Source: Nonomuraea rhodomycinica
GTDB taxonomy: Bacteria > Actinomycetota > Actinomycetes > Streptosporangiales > Streptosporangiaceae
Assembly: GCF_013363995.1 (NCBI RefSeq)
Contig: NZ_JABWGO010000010.1
Location: forward strand, 124,001 to 188,000
Reading direction: 5' to 3'
DNA: 64,000 nt
Part shown: positions 1-7,827 of the stretch, piece by piece
Layout: each line of letters starts with the position of its first letter
How positions within the stretch are numbered: the stretch's first letter is position 1
Translations under genes and position numbers: made by a program
Notes under the pieces: model-generated
What the model was told of the DNA's origin: nothing
Databases searched by the model: none
Seen by the model: the letters and a program-made list of their open reading frames with translations, nothing else

Positions 1-388
1 CGACCACGCCCACGCTCGCCCCGATGACCCCGCCCGTCAGCCCGATCAGCGTCGACTCCAGCAGGAACTGGGCCGCGACGTGCCGCCGGGCCGCGCCGAG
101 CGAGCGGCGCAGGCCGATCTCCGCGACCCGCTCCATGACCGTGACGAGCGTGACGTTGGCGATGCCGACCGCGCCGACGAGCAGCGACACCAGGCCGAGC
201 GCGGCCGGCGCCTGCCGGGCGATGAGCGCCGCGGCGCCCAGGTCGGTGTTGACCAGCACCCTCGACACGTCGCGCAGCCCGAACCGGCGGCCGGCGGTGG
301 GCGGCACGATCACGGCGGAGCCGAGGTCGCGCTCGCGGCGCAGGTCGCCGAGGACGCCGATGACCGTGTACGCGTGCCCGTCGATGCG
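1..388 (-). pseudogene. C-terminal fragment of FtsX/MacB-type ABC transporter permease
   Basis: The minus frame open from the left edge to about position 388 reads as the end of a MacB-like permease: a periplasmic-domain stretch beginning IDGHAYTVIGVL, then a membrane segment (LGLVSLLVGAVGIANVTLV) and the conserved cytoplasmic loop MERVAEIGLRRSLGA, followed by LLESTLIGLTGG. The N-terminal membrane helix and most of the periplasmic domain are missing. Upstream the frame runs into a stop within a few codons and has no start. It abuts, in another frame, the truncated first codons of a second gene, so this looks like a deletion remnant. The gene continues beyond the window. Family call is firm; pseudogene status is inferred from the missing N-terminus. 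Confidence 0.75.
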
Positions 389-471
389 AGCAGCTCGTCA
401 CCGTGCGCCGCGCGGTACTTCCGGGGACAGGCGAGCAGCAGCCTGCGGTGGCGCCGCTCCAGCGCCGTCAT
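310..471 (-). pseudogene. Truncated PadR-partner protein, N-terminus only
   Basis: The start codon overlaps the stop of the PadR gene (ATGA). The first 29 residues (beginning MTALERRHRRLLLACPRKYR) match the start of proteins commonly encoded just after PadR-type regulators in actinobacteria, which are normally several hundred residues long with membrane helices. After residue 29 the frame runs out of register across the permease fragment and stops at residue 53. The likely cause is a deletion that removed the rest of this gene and the front of the permease gene. The partner-family statement is from memory of the N-terminal pattern; the truncation is seen directly. Confidence 0.6.
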
Positions 472-818
472 GCGCCGTACGGCCGCGGCGCGAACGGCGC
501 GCCGGACGGCCGCAGCACGAGCGACGCGGCCGCCTGCATGCGCCTGGCCTCGGCCTGCACGAGCGCCTGGCCCTCATCGGTGATCCTGAAGTAGCGCCGG
601 TTGCGGCCGTTGACCGTCTCCTCGCGGTCCACCGTGATCACGCCGCGCTCGTTGAGGCGTTCCAGGATGCCGTACAGGGTGCCGACCGAGGGCTGGACCC
701 GGCCCCCCGAGAGCTCCTTGACCGATTTGCTGATCGCGTGTCCGTGCAGCGGGCCGCCGCGCAGGGCGGCGAGCACGAAGTACATCGGTTCGCTGACTTC
801 CGAGGTTCCTCTGGGCAT
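468..818 (-). CDS. PadR family transcriptional regulator
   Basis: A 116-residue protein with the PadR winged-helix fold signature: an N-terminal helix with MYFVLAALRGGPLHGHAI, the recognition region GGRVQPSVGTLYGILERL, and the wing NGRNRRYFRITDEGQALV. PadR proteins usually repress the efflux or membrane operon directly downstream of them. Here the downstream genes are both truncated, so the regulator has probably lost its main target. The stop codon overlaps the start of the truncated partner gene. Length is normal for the short PadR subfamily. Confidence 0.9.
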   Translation of the reverse strand: MPRGTSEVSEPMYFVLAALRGGPLHGHAISKSVKELSGGRVQPSVGTLYGILERLNERGVITVDREETVNGRNRRYFRITDEGQALVQAEARRMQAAASLVLRPSGAPFAPRPYGA

Positions 819-867
819 GAGGGGACGTTAGTCCGTTGAACGTAGCGTCGGCAACGCCGTGAGCGGG

Positions 868-1758
868 TCAGCGGCCCAGCAGGATCGGCACGTACACCAG
901 GTTGACCAGCGTGTGGATCAGGATGACCGCCCAGATGTTGCGGTAGCGCGCCCACAGGTAGCCCTGCATGAGCCCGAACACGCCCTGGAAGGCCACGATG
1001 GTCGCCACGCCGAGCGCGGGCGCCGCGGGCGTGATGTGGCTGGTGTGCAGGAACGCGAACAGCAACGACGACGCCAGGACGGCCGGCCACCGGCCGTACA
1101 GCGCCTCCAGCCGGGTCTGCAGCCAGCCCCGGTAGAAGACCTCCTCCAGCACGCTCGCGGTGAGCAGCGTGACCAGCGAGGCCACGGCCAGGGTGACCGG
1201 GTCGGGCAGGTCCTGGCTCAGCGGCGGGGCGAGCGGGCTGACCTGCGCCAGCAGGAACCACGCGACGACCGCGGGCAGCGGCGCGAGCCAGGTGACCGGA
1301 GCCGGGATCGCCCTGGCCCTCGGGCCGTCCCCGCGCGACACCCGGAAGACGACCAGCGGGACGACGAGCAGCAACAGCACCTTGACCGGCGGGTACAGCA
1401 GCTCCAGGCCGCCGCGCGCGATCGGCGCCGCGCACGCGAAGGCCAGGGCCGCGGCCACGAGCGCCCACGCCTCCCTGAGCAGCCGGTCCCTGGGCAGCCC
1501 GGCCAGCGGCGCCGGCGGCTCCCTCCTGGGCGGCACCAGGCGGGCCAGGGCCATCGCGGCGAGTGGCGGCAGCGCGGCGCCCCACAGCGAGAGCGGGGAG
1601 GCGCCGGGGTCGGCGGAGGCGGTCACGGCGGTGTGGCCGGTCACGATCAGCCCGGCGTACGCCGCGGCGAACGCCGCCATGGCCAGGCCGGTGAACAGGC
1701 CGGTGAAGGGGCCGGTGAAAGGGCCCGTTGAGGTGGGGCGGGGCGCGGACGTGGTCAC
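868..1758 (-). CDS. CPBP family intramembrane metalloprotease (CAAX/bacteriocin-processing)
   Basis: About 296 residues with eight or so membrane segments. The CPBP (Abi) glutamate motif appears as EEVFYRG near the middle-to-C-terminal part. FLHTSH and HTLVNL near the end supply the further metal-binding residues of the family. These are predicted membrane proteases; the substrate is unknown. The chosen start is a GTG at 1758 without a clear ribosome site, so the mRNA may be leaderless; an ATG at 1680 is the alternative and would remove a short repeat (TGPFTGPFTGLFTG). It is divergent from hemL across 130 bp. Confidence 0.85.
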   Translation of the reverse strand: MTTSAPRPTSTGPFTGPFTGLFTGLAMAAFAAAYAGLIVTGHTAVTASADPGASPLSLWGAALPPLAAMALARLVPPRREPPAPLAGLPRDRLLREAWALVAAALAFACAAPIARGGLELLYPPVKVLLLLVVPLVVFRVSRGDGPRARAIPAPVTWLAPLPAVVAWFLLAQVSPLAPPLSQDLPDPVTLAVASLVTLLTASVLEEVFYRGWLQTRLEALYGRWPAVLASSLLFAFLHTSHITPAAPALGVATIVAFQGVFGLMQGYLWARYRNIWAVILIHTLVNLVYVPILLGR

Positions 1759-1887
1759 GGTGCCGATCGTCGCGGACGCGGTGGCCGGGTGTCCTCCTCT
1801 CACCGGCCGATCATGTGTACATATTTCGGGGTACGACGGGACGGGTCCACCGGGGCACCACGACCCTCCGCGGCTAACCTGGAGCGC

Positions 1888-3177
1888 GTGAGCCGTACAC
1901 AGAAGTCCGAGGACCTGTTCAACCGCGCCCGCGCCCTCGTGCCGGGAGGCGTCAACTCGCCGGTCCGCGCGTTCGGCGCGGTCGGCGGCACCCCGCGTTT
2001 CATGGCGTCGGGCGAGGGCCCCTACGTCACGGACGTCGACGGCAACCGCTACGTCGACCTCGTGTGCTCCTGGGGGCCGATGATCCTCGGCCACCGCCAT
2101 CCGGCCGTCGTGGAGGCGGTCTCGCAGGCGGTCTCGCGCGGCTTCGGGTTCGGCACGGCCACCGAGGGCGAGGTCGAGCTGGCCGAGGAGATCGTCGGCC
2201 GGGTCGGCCCGGTCGAGCGGATCCGCCTGGTCAGCTCCGGCACCGAGGCGACGATGAGCGCGGTGCGCCTGGCCCGCGGCTTCACCGGCCGCTCCAAGAT
2301 CATCAAGTTCGCGGGCTGCTACCACGGCCACGTCGACGCGCTGCTCGCCTCGGCCGGCTCCGGCGTGGTGACGTTCGGGCTGCCGGACACGCCGGGCGTC
2401 ACCGGGGCGTCGGCCGCCGACACGATCGTCCTGCCGTACAACGACATCGAGGCGGTGGAGGCGGCGTTCGCGGCGGCCGAGATCGCCTGCGTCATCACCG
2501 AGGCGTGCCCGGCCAACATGGGCGTGGTGCCGCCGCGCGACGGCTTCAACGCGCGGCTGCGCGAGCTGTGCACCGCCAACGGCGCCCTGCTCGTCATCGA
2601 CGAGGTCCTCACCGGCTTCCGCGTCTCGGCCGCCGGCTGGTACGGGCTGGACCCGGTCGAGGCCGACCTGATGACGTTCGGCAAGGTCATGGGCGGCGGG
2701 CTGCCCGCCGCGGCCTTCGGCGGCCGGGCCGACGTCATGGCGCACCTCGCGCCGGAGGGACCCGTCTACCAAGCCGGCACGCTGTCGGGCAACCCGCTGG
2801 CCGTCGCCGCCGGCCTGACCACGCTGCGGCTCCTGGACGACGCCGTGTACGCCAAGGTGGACGCCGCGGCGCTGGAACTGGGCCGGGCCGCCTCGGAGGC
2901 GCTGGCCGCCGAGGGCGTGCCGCACCGGCTCCAGCGGGCGGGCAACCTGTTCTCGATCTTCTTCACCGACGCCGACGTGACGGACTTCGACCGGGCCCGC
3001 ACCCAGGACGTCTCCGCCTACCGCGCCTTCTTCCACGCCATGCTCGACCAGGGCGTCTACCTGCCGCCGTCGGCGTACGAGGCGTGGTTCCTGTCGGCGG
3101 CGCACGACGAGGAGGCCCTGGGCCGGGTGGCCGAGGCGCTGCCCATCGCCGCCAAGGCCGCCGCCGCCACCCGGTAG
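1888..3177 (+). CDS. hemL: Glutamate-1-semialdehyde 2,1-aminomutase
   Basis: A class III PLP-dependent aminotransferase fold enzyme of 429 residues that converts glutamate-1-semialdehyde to 5-aminolevulinate, the C5 route to haem. Diagnostic stretches are the N-terminal ALVPGGVNSPVRAFGAVGG, the phosphate-binding SSGTEATMSAVRLAR, LLVIDEVLTGFR, and the PLP-lysine region TFGKVMGGGLPAAAFGG. The GTG start at 1888 has a GGAG four bases upstream and gives the usual length; an upstream in-frame ATG at 1789 would add 33 unlike residues. Its position ahead of the cytochrome c maturation genes fits haem supply. Confidence 0.96.
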   Translation: MSRTQKSEDLFNRARALVPGGVNSPVRAFGAVGGTPRFMASGEGPYVTDVDGNRYVDLVCSWGPMILGHRHPAVVEAVSQAVSRGFGFGTATEGEVELAEEIVGRVGPVERIRLVSSGTEATMSAVRLARGFTGRSKIIKFAGCYHGHVDALLASAGSGVVTFGLPDTPGVTGASAADTIVLPYNDIEAVEAAFAAAEIACVITEACPANMGVVPPRDGFNARLRELCTANGALLVIDEVLTGFRVSAAGWYGLDPVEADLMTFGKVMGGGLPAAAFGGRADVMAHLAPEGPVYQAGTLSGNPLAVAAGLTTLRLLDDAVYAKVDAAALELGRAASEALAAEGVPHRLQRAGNLFSIFFTDADVTDFDRARTQDVSAYRAFFHAMLDQGVYLPPSAYEAWFLSAAHDEEALGRVAEALPIAAKAAAATR

Positions 3178-3184
3178 GCCGTGG

Positions 3185-3727
3185 TCAGGGGGTGAGCGGG
3201 CGGTCGATCCGGTACACGTAGTGAGCCGGGTCGTCCACCGGGTTGTCCGGCTCCAGCTCGCCCTCGCCCACCCGGCGCAGCCCCGCCTTCTCCAGCGCCC
3301 GCCAGGACGCCCGGTTGGCCGCGACCACCGGCACCACGACGGCCGTGGCCCCGGGGTGATCCGCCCAGGTCGCCGCGACGACGGCGCGGATCATCGCGGG
3401 CCCGAGCCCGCGCCCCGTCAGCTCGGGCTCGCCGATCAGGTAGTCGATGCTCATCGCCCCGCCGGGAACCTCGACGACGCCGGACAGCTCCGCCGCGTAC
3501 CGCGGGTAGTCGGCCAGCCGGCACCGCTGCACCAGCCCCAGCGGCCGGCCGTCGAGCAGGACGAGCAGGTCCTCCGACGGCTCCTCGCCTCTGGCGGCCG
3601 GGCCGAAGTCGCGCTCGACCGCCTCGGGCGACGTCTCGTGGTTCCACCAGCGGGCCACGTGCGGCTGGGCCAGCCACCGGCCCAGCAGGGGGAAGTCCCG
3701 CTCCTCGACCCGGCGCCAGGTGATCAT
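3185..3727 (-). CDS. GNAT family N-acetyltransferase (AAC(6')-like)
   Basis: A 180-residue single-domain acetyltransferase. N-terminal WRRVEERDFPLLGRWLAQPH and the WWNHE region resemble the AAC(6')/IucB-like branch of GNAT enzymes. The acetyl-CoA-binding loop is ELTGRGLGPAMIRAVV, followed by VVVPVVAANRASWRALEKAG. Acceptor is unknown: aminoglycosides are possible for this branch, but many members act on siderophores or unknown amines. It is convergent with hemL, with only 7 bp between the stop codons. Confidence 0.85.
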   Translation of the reverse strand: MITWRRVEERDFPLLGRWLAQPHVARWWNHETSPEAVERDFGPAARGEEPSEDLLVLLDGRPLGLVQRCRLADYPRYAAELSGVVEVPGGAMSIDYLIGEPELTGRGLGPAMIRAVVAATWADHPGATAVVVPVVAANRASWRALEKAGLRRVGEGELEPDNPVDDPAHYVYRIDRPLTP

Positions 3728-3788
3728 CGTGCCTCCTCGGGGGAGGGCGACCCTCCGCCCGAGGCCGCCGCACGCCGTTGCCGGCCGG

Positions 3789-4565
3789 TCAGGAGACCTT
3801 GGAGCTCGGGGCCACCCAGGTGTTGCACGCCTTCGGGGCGGCGGCGCGGAAGCCCTTGTCGAGCCAGGCAGCCATGTTGCGGCCCTTGCCGTGGTCGGAG
3901 GCCTTGGTCCACTCGTCGCCGCTCTCCCGGGTCACGTCCACGAGGTCGTCCCAGTCGGCCTCGTCGCGGCCGAGGGACTCCCAGACGCTGCCGACGAAGA
4001 CGCCGCTCAGGCACTCCGCCTGGAGCTCGTAGCGCCGGATCTGCTCGTTGAGCTCTTTCTTGCCCTTGTACGGGTAGTAGTCGAACGCCCGGGCCATGCC
4101 GGTGATGTTCTGAATATGGTGCCCGTATTCGTGCGCGGCGAGCTGCATGAGGGACACGCCCTCGGGGTCGGACAGGGTGTCCTTGTCGAGAAGGACGAGG
4201 AAGCGCCGCTCCTTGTCGCAGTATGTCGCGGCGGTGTACTTGCCCCACTTGTGGCCGCAGTATCGCCGCGGTTTGGTGATGAAGCCGATTCTCGACTTGG
4301 TGAACGGCATGCCGGCGCGCTTGAAATGAGCCCCCCACGAGGTGTTGAGGCAGTTCAGGACCGCGGTGAGGTAGCGCTTGGCGGAGGGGACGTGGTTGTC
4401 CTGGAGGTCCCGCTCGCGGCACTCGCCCGGTTCGAGCGCGCCGGTGCCGTACAGCTTGTTCTTGGTGAGCTCGGGCTCTCTGATGGGGTAAACGGACGCC
4501 TGGGCCGTGCCGGTGAGCAGCAGGGAGAAAAGCGTGCATGCCACAACGAGGGGGGTTAACCGCAT
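3789..4565 (-). CDS. Secreted neutral zinc metallopeptidase
   Basis: A 258-residue protein with a signal peptide (MRLTPLVVACTLFSLLLTGTA, cleavage near AQA) and a zinc motif HEYGHH (HExxH) in the middle. It is followed by ELQAECLSG, whose glutamate is a likely third ligand as in YpfJ-type neutral zinc metallopeptidases. Four cysteines suggest disulfides outside the cell. The start at 4565 has AGGA eight bases upstream and puts the signal peptide at the N-terminus; the open frame extends upstream without such support. Substrate unknown. Confidence 0.85.
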   Translation of the reverse strand: MRLTPLVVACTLFSLLLTGTAQASVYPIREPELTKNKLYGTGALEPGECRERDLQDNHVPSAKRYLTAVLNCLNTSWGAHFKRAGMPFTKSRIGFITKPRRYCGHKWGKYTAATYCDKERRFLVLLDKDTLSDPEGVSLMQLAAHEYGHHIQNITGMARAFDYYPYKGKKELNEQIRRYELQAECLSGVFVGSVWESLGRDEADWDDLVDVTRESGDEWTKASDHGKGRNMAAWLDKGFRAAAPKACNTWVAPSSKVS

Positions 4566-4635
4566 GGGCGGCATCCTAGCCACAAAATGACCTTGGATGC
4601 CGACATTATCCACGCTGGTGACTCTCAACCAATGA

Positions 4636-4675
4636 ATGGCGATCTATCGCCATAAAAAGGGGCCTAAAGGCCGCT
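4636..4675 (-). terminator. Terminator after tetR, plus adjacent perfect dyad
   Basis: Read on the minus strand, the end of the TetR gene forms GGCC-TTTA-GGCC (4661-4672) followed by a run CCTTTTTAT, an intrinsic terminator that includes the tetR stop codon. Directly beyond lies a perfect dyad, ATGGCGAT-CT-ATCGCCAT (4636-4653). That dyad may be a second hairpin or an operator for the metallopeptidase promoter. Confidence 0.6.
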
Positions 4676-5242
4676 CCCAAAGCGGGCCAGCAGGATGGCG
4701 ACGCGGCGGGCGTGGGCCTCGCGCGGGAGCCTGCCGTCCCGCATGAGCGTCACCAGCCCGTGCAGGCCGCTCCAGAACGTCTCCGTCAGCAGGCCCAGGT
4801 CGTCGTCGCCCGCGAAGGGGCGCACGGCTTCCCGCAGCTCGCCGAAGGCGGCCTGCAGGGCGGCCGGTGCCTCCGGCGTCGCGAACGGCAGGTCCACGCG
4901 CTGGCTGAAGATGGCGTCGTACAGTGCCGGCCGCCGCTCGGCGAACGACGAGTACGCGTCGGCGACGGCGGCCAGCGCCTCCTCGGGGCCGTCGGCGGCG
5001 AGGCGGCCGGCGCGCAGCTCGACGGCGAGGTCGGCGCAGCCCTCGACCGCGACCGCCGCCATGATCGCGTCCTTGCCCTTGAAGTGGCTGTAGAGGACCG
5101 GCTGGCTGTACTCCACGCGCTCGGCGAGGCGGCGGGTGGTCACCGCCTCCCAGCCCTCGTTCTCGGCCAGCTCGCGGGCCGCCTCGATGATCAGCCGCTC
5201 ACGTTCCGCACGCTCGCGCTCTCGGCGCGCCTGTATCGACAT
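4664..5242 (-). CDS. TetR/AcrR family transcriptional regulator
   Basis: 192 residues with an N-terminal TetR helix-turn-helix (IIEAARELAENEGWEAVTTR, then RRLAERVEYSQPVLYSHFKG) and a TetR C-terminal ligand domain with WSGLHGLVTLMRDGR. The start at 5242 is preferred to an ATG at 5278 because a perfect CTAGC-N3-GCTAG operator lies at 5253-5265, just upstream of it. It is divergent from a DUF4267 membrane protein gene and a cupin gene, which it probably represses along with itself through two identical operators. Ligand unknown. Confidence 0.9.
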   Translation of the reverse strand: MSIQARRERERAERERLIIEAARELAENEGWEAVTTRRLAERVEYSQPVLYSHFKGKDAIMAAVAVEGCADLAVELRAGRLAADGPEEALAAVADAYSSFAERRPALYDAIFSQRVDLPFATPEAPAALQAAFGELREAVRPFAGDDDLGLLTETFWSGLHGLVTLMRDGRLPREAHARRVAILLARFGSGL

Positions 5243-5252
5243 GCTCTCGACT

Positions 5253-5315
5253 CTAGCATCGCTAGCGTTTCTGTCCATGCTCTGCTAGCGTCATTCTCGT
5301 TCCTAGCGCTGCTAG
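5253..5315. promoter_or_regulatory. Paired TetR operators in the divergent promoter
   Basis: Two copies of the inverted repeat CTAGC-N3-GCTAG lie at 5253-5265 and 5303-5315, with centres exactly 50 bp apart (about five helical turns). A third half-site GCTAG lies at 5284-5288. One copy is next to the tetR start and the other is just before the ribosome site of the DUF4267 gene. This is the expected layout for co-repression and autoregulation by a TetR dimer pair. Confidence 0.75.
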
Positions 5316-5337
5316 CAATCCCTGAACGGAGACCGTC

Positions 5338-5709
5338 ATGCTGTCCCCCATCGCCTACGGGCTCGCCGTCGTCCTCGACCTGCTCATCCTCTTCATCGGC
5401 TACCGGTTCCTCACGCAGCCCCGCGCCGCCGCGGCCGGCTACGGCGTCCCGGCCGAGCACGGCGACGCCGCCGTCTACCTGACGATCAAGGGGTGGCGCG
5501 ACCTCACCTACGGCGTCATGGGTCTGGCCCTGCTGTTCTTCGTCGGGGCCCGCGCCGAGGCGTGGTTCATGCTCGTGGCCGCGATCATGCCGTTCGCGGA
5601 CACCGTCATCGTGCTGCGCAACGGCGGCGCCAAGGCGGTCGCCTTCGGCGTCCACTTCGCCACCGCAGTGGCGGTCCTCATCAGCTCCGCCCTGCTCTTC
5701 CTGGTCTGA
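5338..5709 (+). CDS. DUF4267 small membrane protein
   Basis: 123 residues with four predicted membrane helices (about 4-24, 49-69, 73-91, 100-122). The pattern (FLTQPRAAAAGYGVP, then IKGWRDLTYGVMGLALL) matches DUF4267, a family of unknown function commonly found beside TetR regulators. A GGAGACC sequence precedes the ATG. It is the first gene of a two-gene unit with the cupin gene 34 bp downstream and probably opens under release of the TetR repressor. Confidence 0.8.
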   Translation: MLSPIAYGLAVVLDLLILFIGYRFLTQPRAAAAGYGVPAEHGDAAVYLTIKGWRDLTYGVMGLALLFFVGARAEAWFMLVAAIMPFADTVIVLRNGGAKAVAFGVHFATAVAVLISSALLFLV

Positions 5710-5743
5710 ACGACAGCACCCGTCAAGGCAAGGAGTTCACCGC

Positions 5744-6241
5744 ATGTCCCACATCGACCCGCGCTTCACCGAGTCCGTGATCGTCCGCTCCGCCGAGGCG
5801 GAGGTCATCGGCCGGGCCCCGGCCACGATCCGCCTGCTGGCCGACGGCGACTCCACCGGCGGCGCGCTGTCCACCCAGCGCGTCACGCTGGCCGACGGCG
5901 CCGACGGCGCCAAGCCGCATCTCCACGCGGGCTCGGCCGAGCTGTTCTACGTGCTCGACGGCACCGCGCAGCTCCTGTCCGGCGAGCAGGTGGTCACCGC
6001 GGAGCGCGGCGACCTCGTCGTCGTCCCGCCGAACGTCGAGCACGCCTTCGCCGCCGCCCCGGGCGAGGACGCCGACCTGCTCATCGTCATCACGCCGGGC
6101 GTCGCGCGGTTCGAGTACTTCCGCCACCTGGAGCGCGTCGCGTACGGCAAGGTGCCGCCGGAGAGCCTGCTCGACGTCCAGGAGCTCTACGACACCCACT
6201 TCAGGACCAGCGAGGCGTGGGAGCGCGCCCGCAAGGCATGA
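5744..6241 (+). CDS. Cupin domain-containing protein
   Basis: 165 residues with a cupin barrel: the first motif as KPHLHAGSAELFYVLDGTAQ (metal ligands H, H, E) and the second as GDLVVVPPNVEHAFAA. This is a small mononuclear metal-binding protein of unknown reaction, with a C-terminal helical tail. AAGGAG precedes the ATG. Its place after the DUF4267 gene suggests the pair responds to a small organic inducer sensed by the TetR protein. Confidence 0.85.
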   Translation: MSHIDPRFTESVIVRSAEAEVIGRAPATIRLLADGDSTGGALSTQRVTLADGADGAKPHLHAGSAELFYVLDGTAQLLSGEQVVTAERGDLVVVPPNVEHAFAAAPGEDADLLIVITPGVARFEYFRHLERVAYGKVPPESLLDVQELYDTHFRTSEAWERARKA

Positions 6242-6249
6242 CGGCGGGC

Positions 6250-6653
6250 GCGCGAGGTCAGGGGCGCGAGCTGCGCGGCGCCGTGGAGCTCACGGAGGCC
6301 GTGGAAGCCGCCCGTGCGGGCGCGGCGAGGCGTGACGAGCGGGAGCGCGGGCGTCCCGACTCCGATCGCCGCCGCCACGCCGGCGACCCAGCGCCACGCC
6401 ACCTGGGGCCGCCCCACGAACAGCAGGGCGGGGAGTCCGGCCAGGGCGAACCTGAGTCCCGCGTAGAGCAGCGGCGGGAAGTGACGCAGGCCGACCTGCA
6501 TCACCACGAAGTTGACACCCCAGAGGAGCGCAGGAGCTCGCCGGGAGAGAGCGACGCAGGAGCCGACGAGCGGCGAAGCGGGCGCGACCATGAGCACGCC
6601 GCGAGGCCGACGGCCAGCGCCAGGTGGCGGAGTGTCAGCTGGCGCGAGGTCAC
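6250..6653 (-). pseudogene. Decayed EamA/DMT family transporter
   Basis: The minus strand starts VTSRQLTLRHLALAVGLA at a GTG overlapping the stop of a 37-residue open frame. It then loses the frame over about 60 bp and resumes in another frame as LLWGVNFVVMQVGLRHFPPL, followed by LLFVGRPQVAWRWVAGVAAA. These are the first two to three helices of an EamA transporter. The remaining eight or so helices are absent: the frame ends among unrelated residues near the cupin gene. Divergent DMT transporters are the usual neighbour of this LysR type, so the original pair is recognisable but the transporter is broken. Confidence 0.7.
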
Positions 6654-6763
6654 GCAGAGCGCGGCTTCTGGTAGCGGACGCGCGACTCGCGGGCCTGCTC
6701 GGCCAGGACCTTGAGGTAGGAGAACGTGGGGGCGGACTGCTTCTTCGTCTTAAGGATTCGCAT
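6650..6763 (-). CDS. Possible 37-residue leader protein
   Basis: A small frame starting MRILKTKKQSAPTF and ending RVRYQKPRSA, rich in Lys and Arg, preceded by GAAGGAAAATAT and an AT-rich promoter-like stretch. Its TGA overlaps the GTG of the decayed transporter (GTGA), a sign of former translational coupling. I do not recognise a family. It could be a genuine small basic protein or just the leader of the transporter mRNA. Confidence 0.45.
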   Translation of the reverse strand: MRILKTKKQSAPTFSYLKVLAEQARESRVRYQKPRSA

Positions 6764-6836
6764 GCATATATTTTCCTTCGCTACAGATTGAAGGACAAGC
6801 GAGACTTTCTACGCTAAACCCTTTAGGCTGGCTTAC

Positions 6837-7757
6837 ATGTTGGACCTGAACCGGCTCAAGGCCCTTCACGCCGTCCACGTCTACGGCTCGGTCGGCGCGG
6901 CGGCCGACGCGCTGATGGTCACGCCGTCGGCGGTGTCCCAGCAGATCGCCAAGCTCGAACGCGAGACCGGCGCCCGCCTCATGGAGCGCAACGGCCGCGG
7001 CGTGCGGCTCACCGACGCCGCCGGGCTGCTGGCCGAGCACGCCGAGCGCATCCTCGCCCTGGTGGAGACCGCCGAGGCCGACTTCGAGGCGTTGCGCGGC
7101 GCGGTCGTCGGCAGGCTGCACCTGGGCGCCTTCCCGACCGCGGCCCGCGGGCTCATGCCTGGCGCGCTCAGCGGGCTGCGCGAGCGCCACCCCGATCTGC
7201 ACGTCCTGCTCAACGAGCGCGAGCCCGAGCGCGTGGTGCGCGAGGTGGCGCGCGGCGAGCTGGACCTCGGCATCATCCAGGACTGGATGAACCGCCCCAT
7301 GGCCATGCCCGAGGGCCTGTCCAAGGCGACGCTGCTCGACGACATCGCCGACGTGGTGGTGCCGAGCGGCCATCCGTTCGCGGGCAGCAAGGAGGTCGAG
7401 CTGGCCGCGCTGAGCGGCGAGCAGTGGATCAGCTCCGCGCCCGGCACGGTCTGCCATGACTGGCTCGTCTTCACGCTGCGCAACGCCGACCTGGAGCCGG
7501 AGATCTCCTGCATGGCCGACGAGTACCCGACGCAGATGGCGCTGGTCGCCGCCGGGCTCGGCTGCGCCATCATCCCCAGGCTCGGCCGGGACCGCGTCCC
7601 CGACGGAGCCAGCGTCGTGCCGCTGCGGCCCCGGCAGTCCCGGCGGATCTACGCGATCTGGCGCACGGACGCGGCCCGCCGGCCCGCGATCAGGGCCGCG
7701 GTCGAGGCGCTGACCCAGGCCAGCCGCGCCCACGAGAACGCCTGGGCCACCGTCTGA
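6837..7757 (+). CDS. LysR family transcriptional regulator
   Basis: 306 residues. The N-terminal winged helix is typical (NRLKALHAVHVYGSVGAAAD, then VTPSAVSQQIAKLERETGARL). A periplasmic-binding-protein-like effector domain follows from about residue 90, with the dimer-face pattern VRLTDAAGLLAEHAERIL between them. The ATG at 6837 follows an AT-rich 73-bp divergent promoter. Its likely target, the adjacent DMT transporter, is decayed, so it may now control only other loci. Confidence 0.92.
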   Translation: MLDLNRLKALHAVHVYGSVGAAADALMVTPSAVSQQIAKLERETGARLMERNGRGVRLTDAAGLLAEHAERILALVETAEADFEALRGAVVGRLHLGAFPTAARGLMPGALSGLRERHPDLHVLLNEREPERVVREVARGELDLGIIQDWMNRPMAMPEGLSKATLLDDIADVVVPSGHPFAGSKEVELAALSGEQWISSAPGTVCHDWLVFTLRNADLEPEISCMADEYPTQMALVAAGLGCAIIPRLGRDRVPDGASVVPLRPRQSRRIYAIWRTDAARRPAIRAAVEALTQASRAHENAWATV

Positions 7758-7827
7758 AACCCCGTGCGGCACGCCGCTCAGGGCCCATCGGGACGTCAGG
7801 GAGGGAACGGATAGGCTGTGGCTCATC

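Noticed and set aside
868..3105. A 2.2-kb minus-strand open frame across hemL into the CPBP gene
   Set aside because: The part over hemL is antisense, Arg/Gly/Ala-rich and without domains. Only the CPBP portion from 1758 downwards is real.
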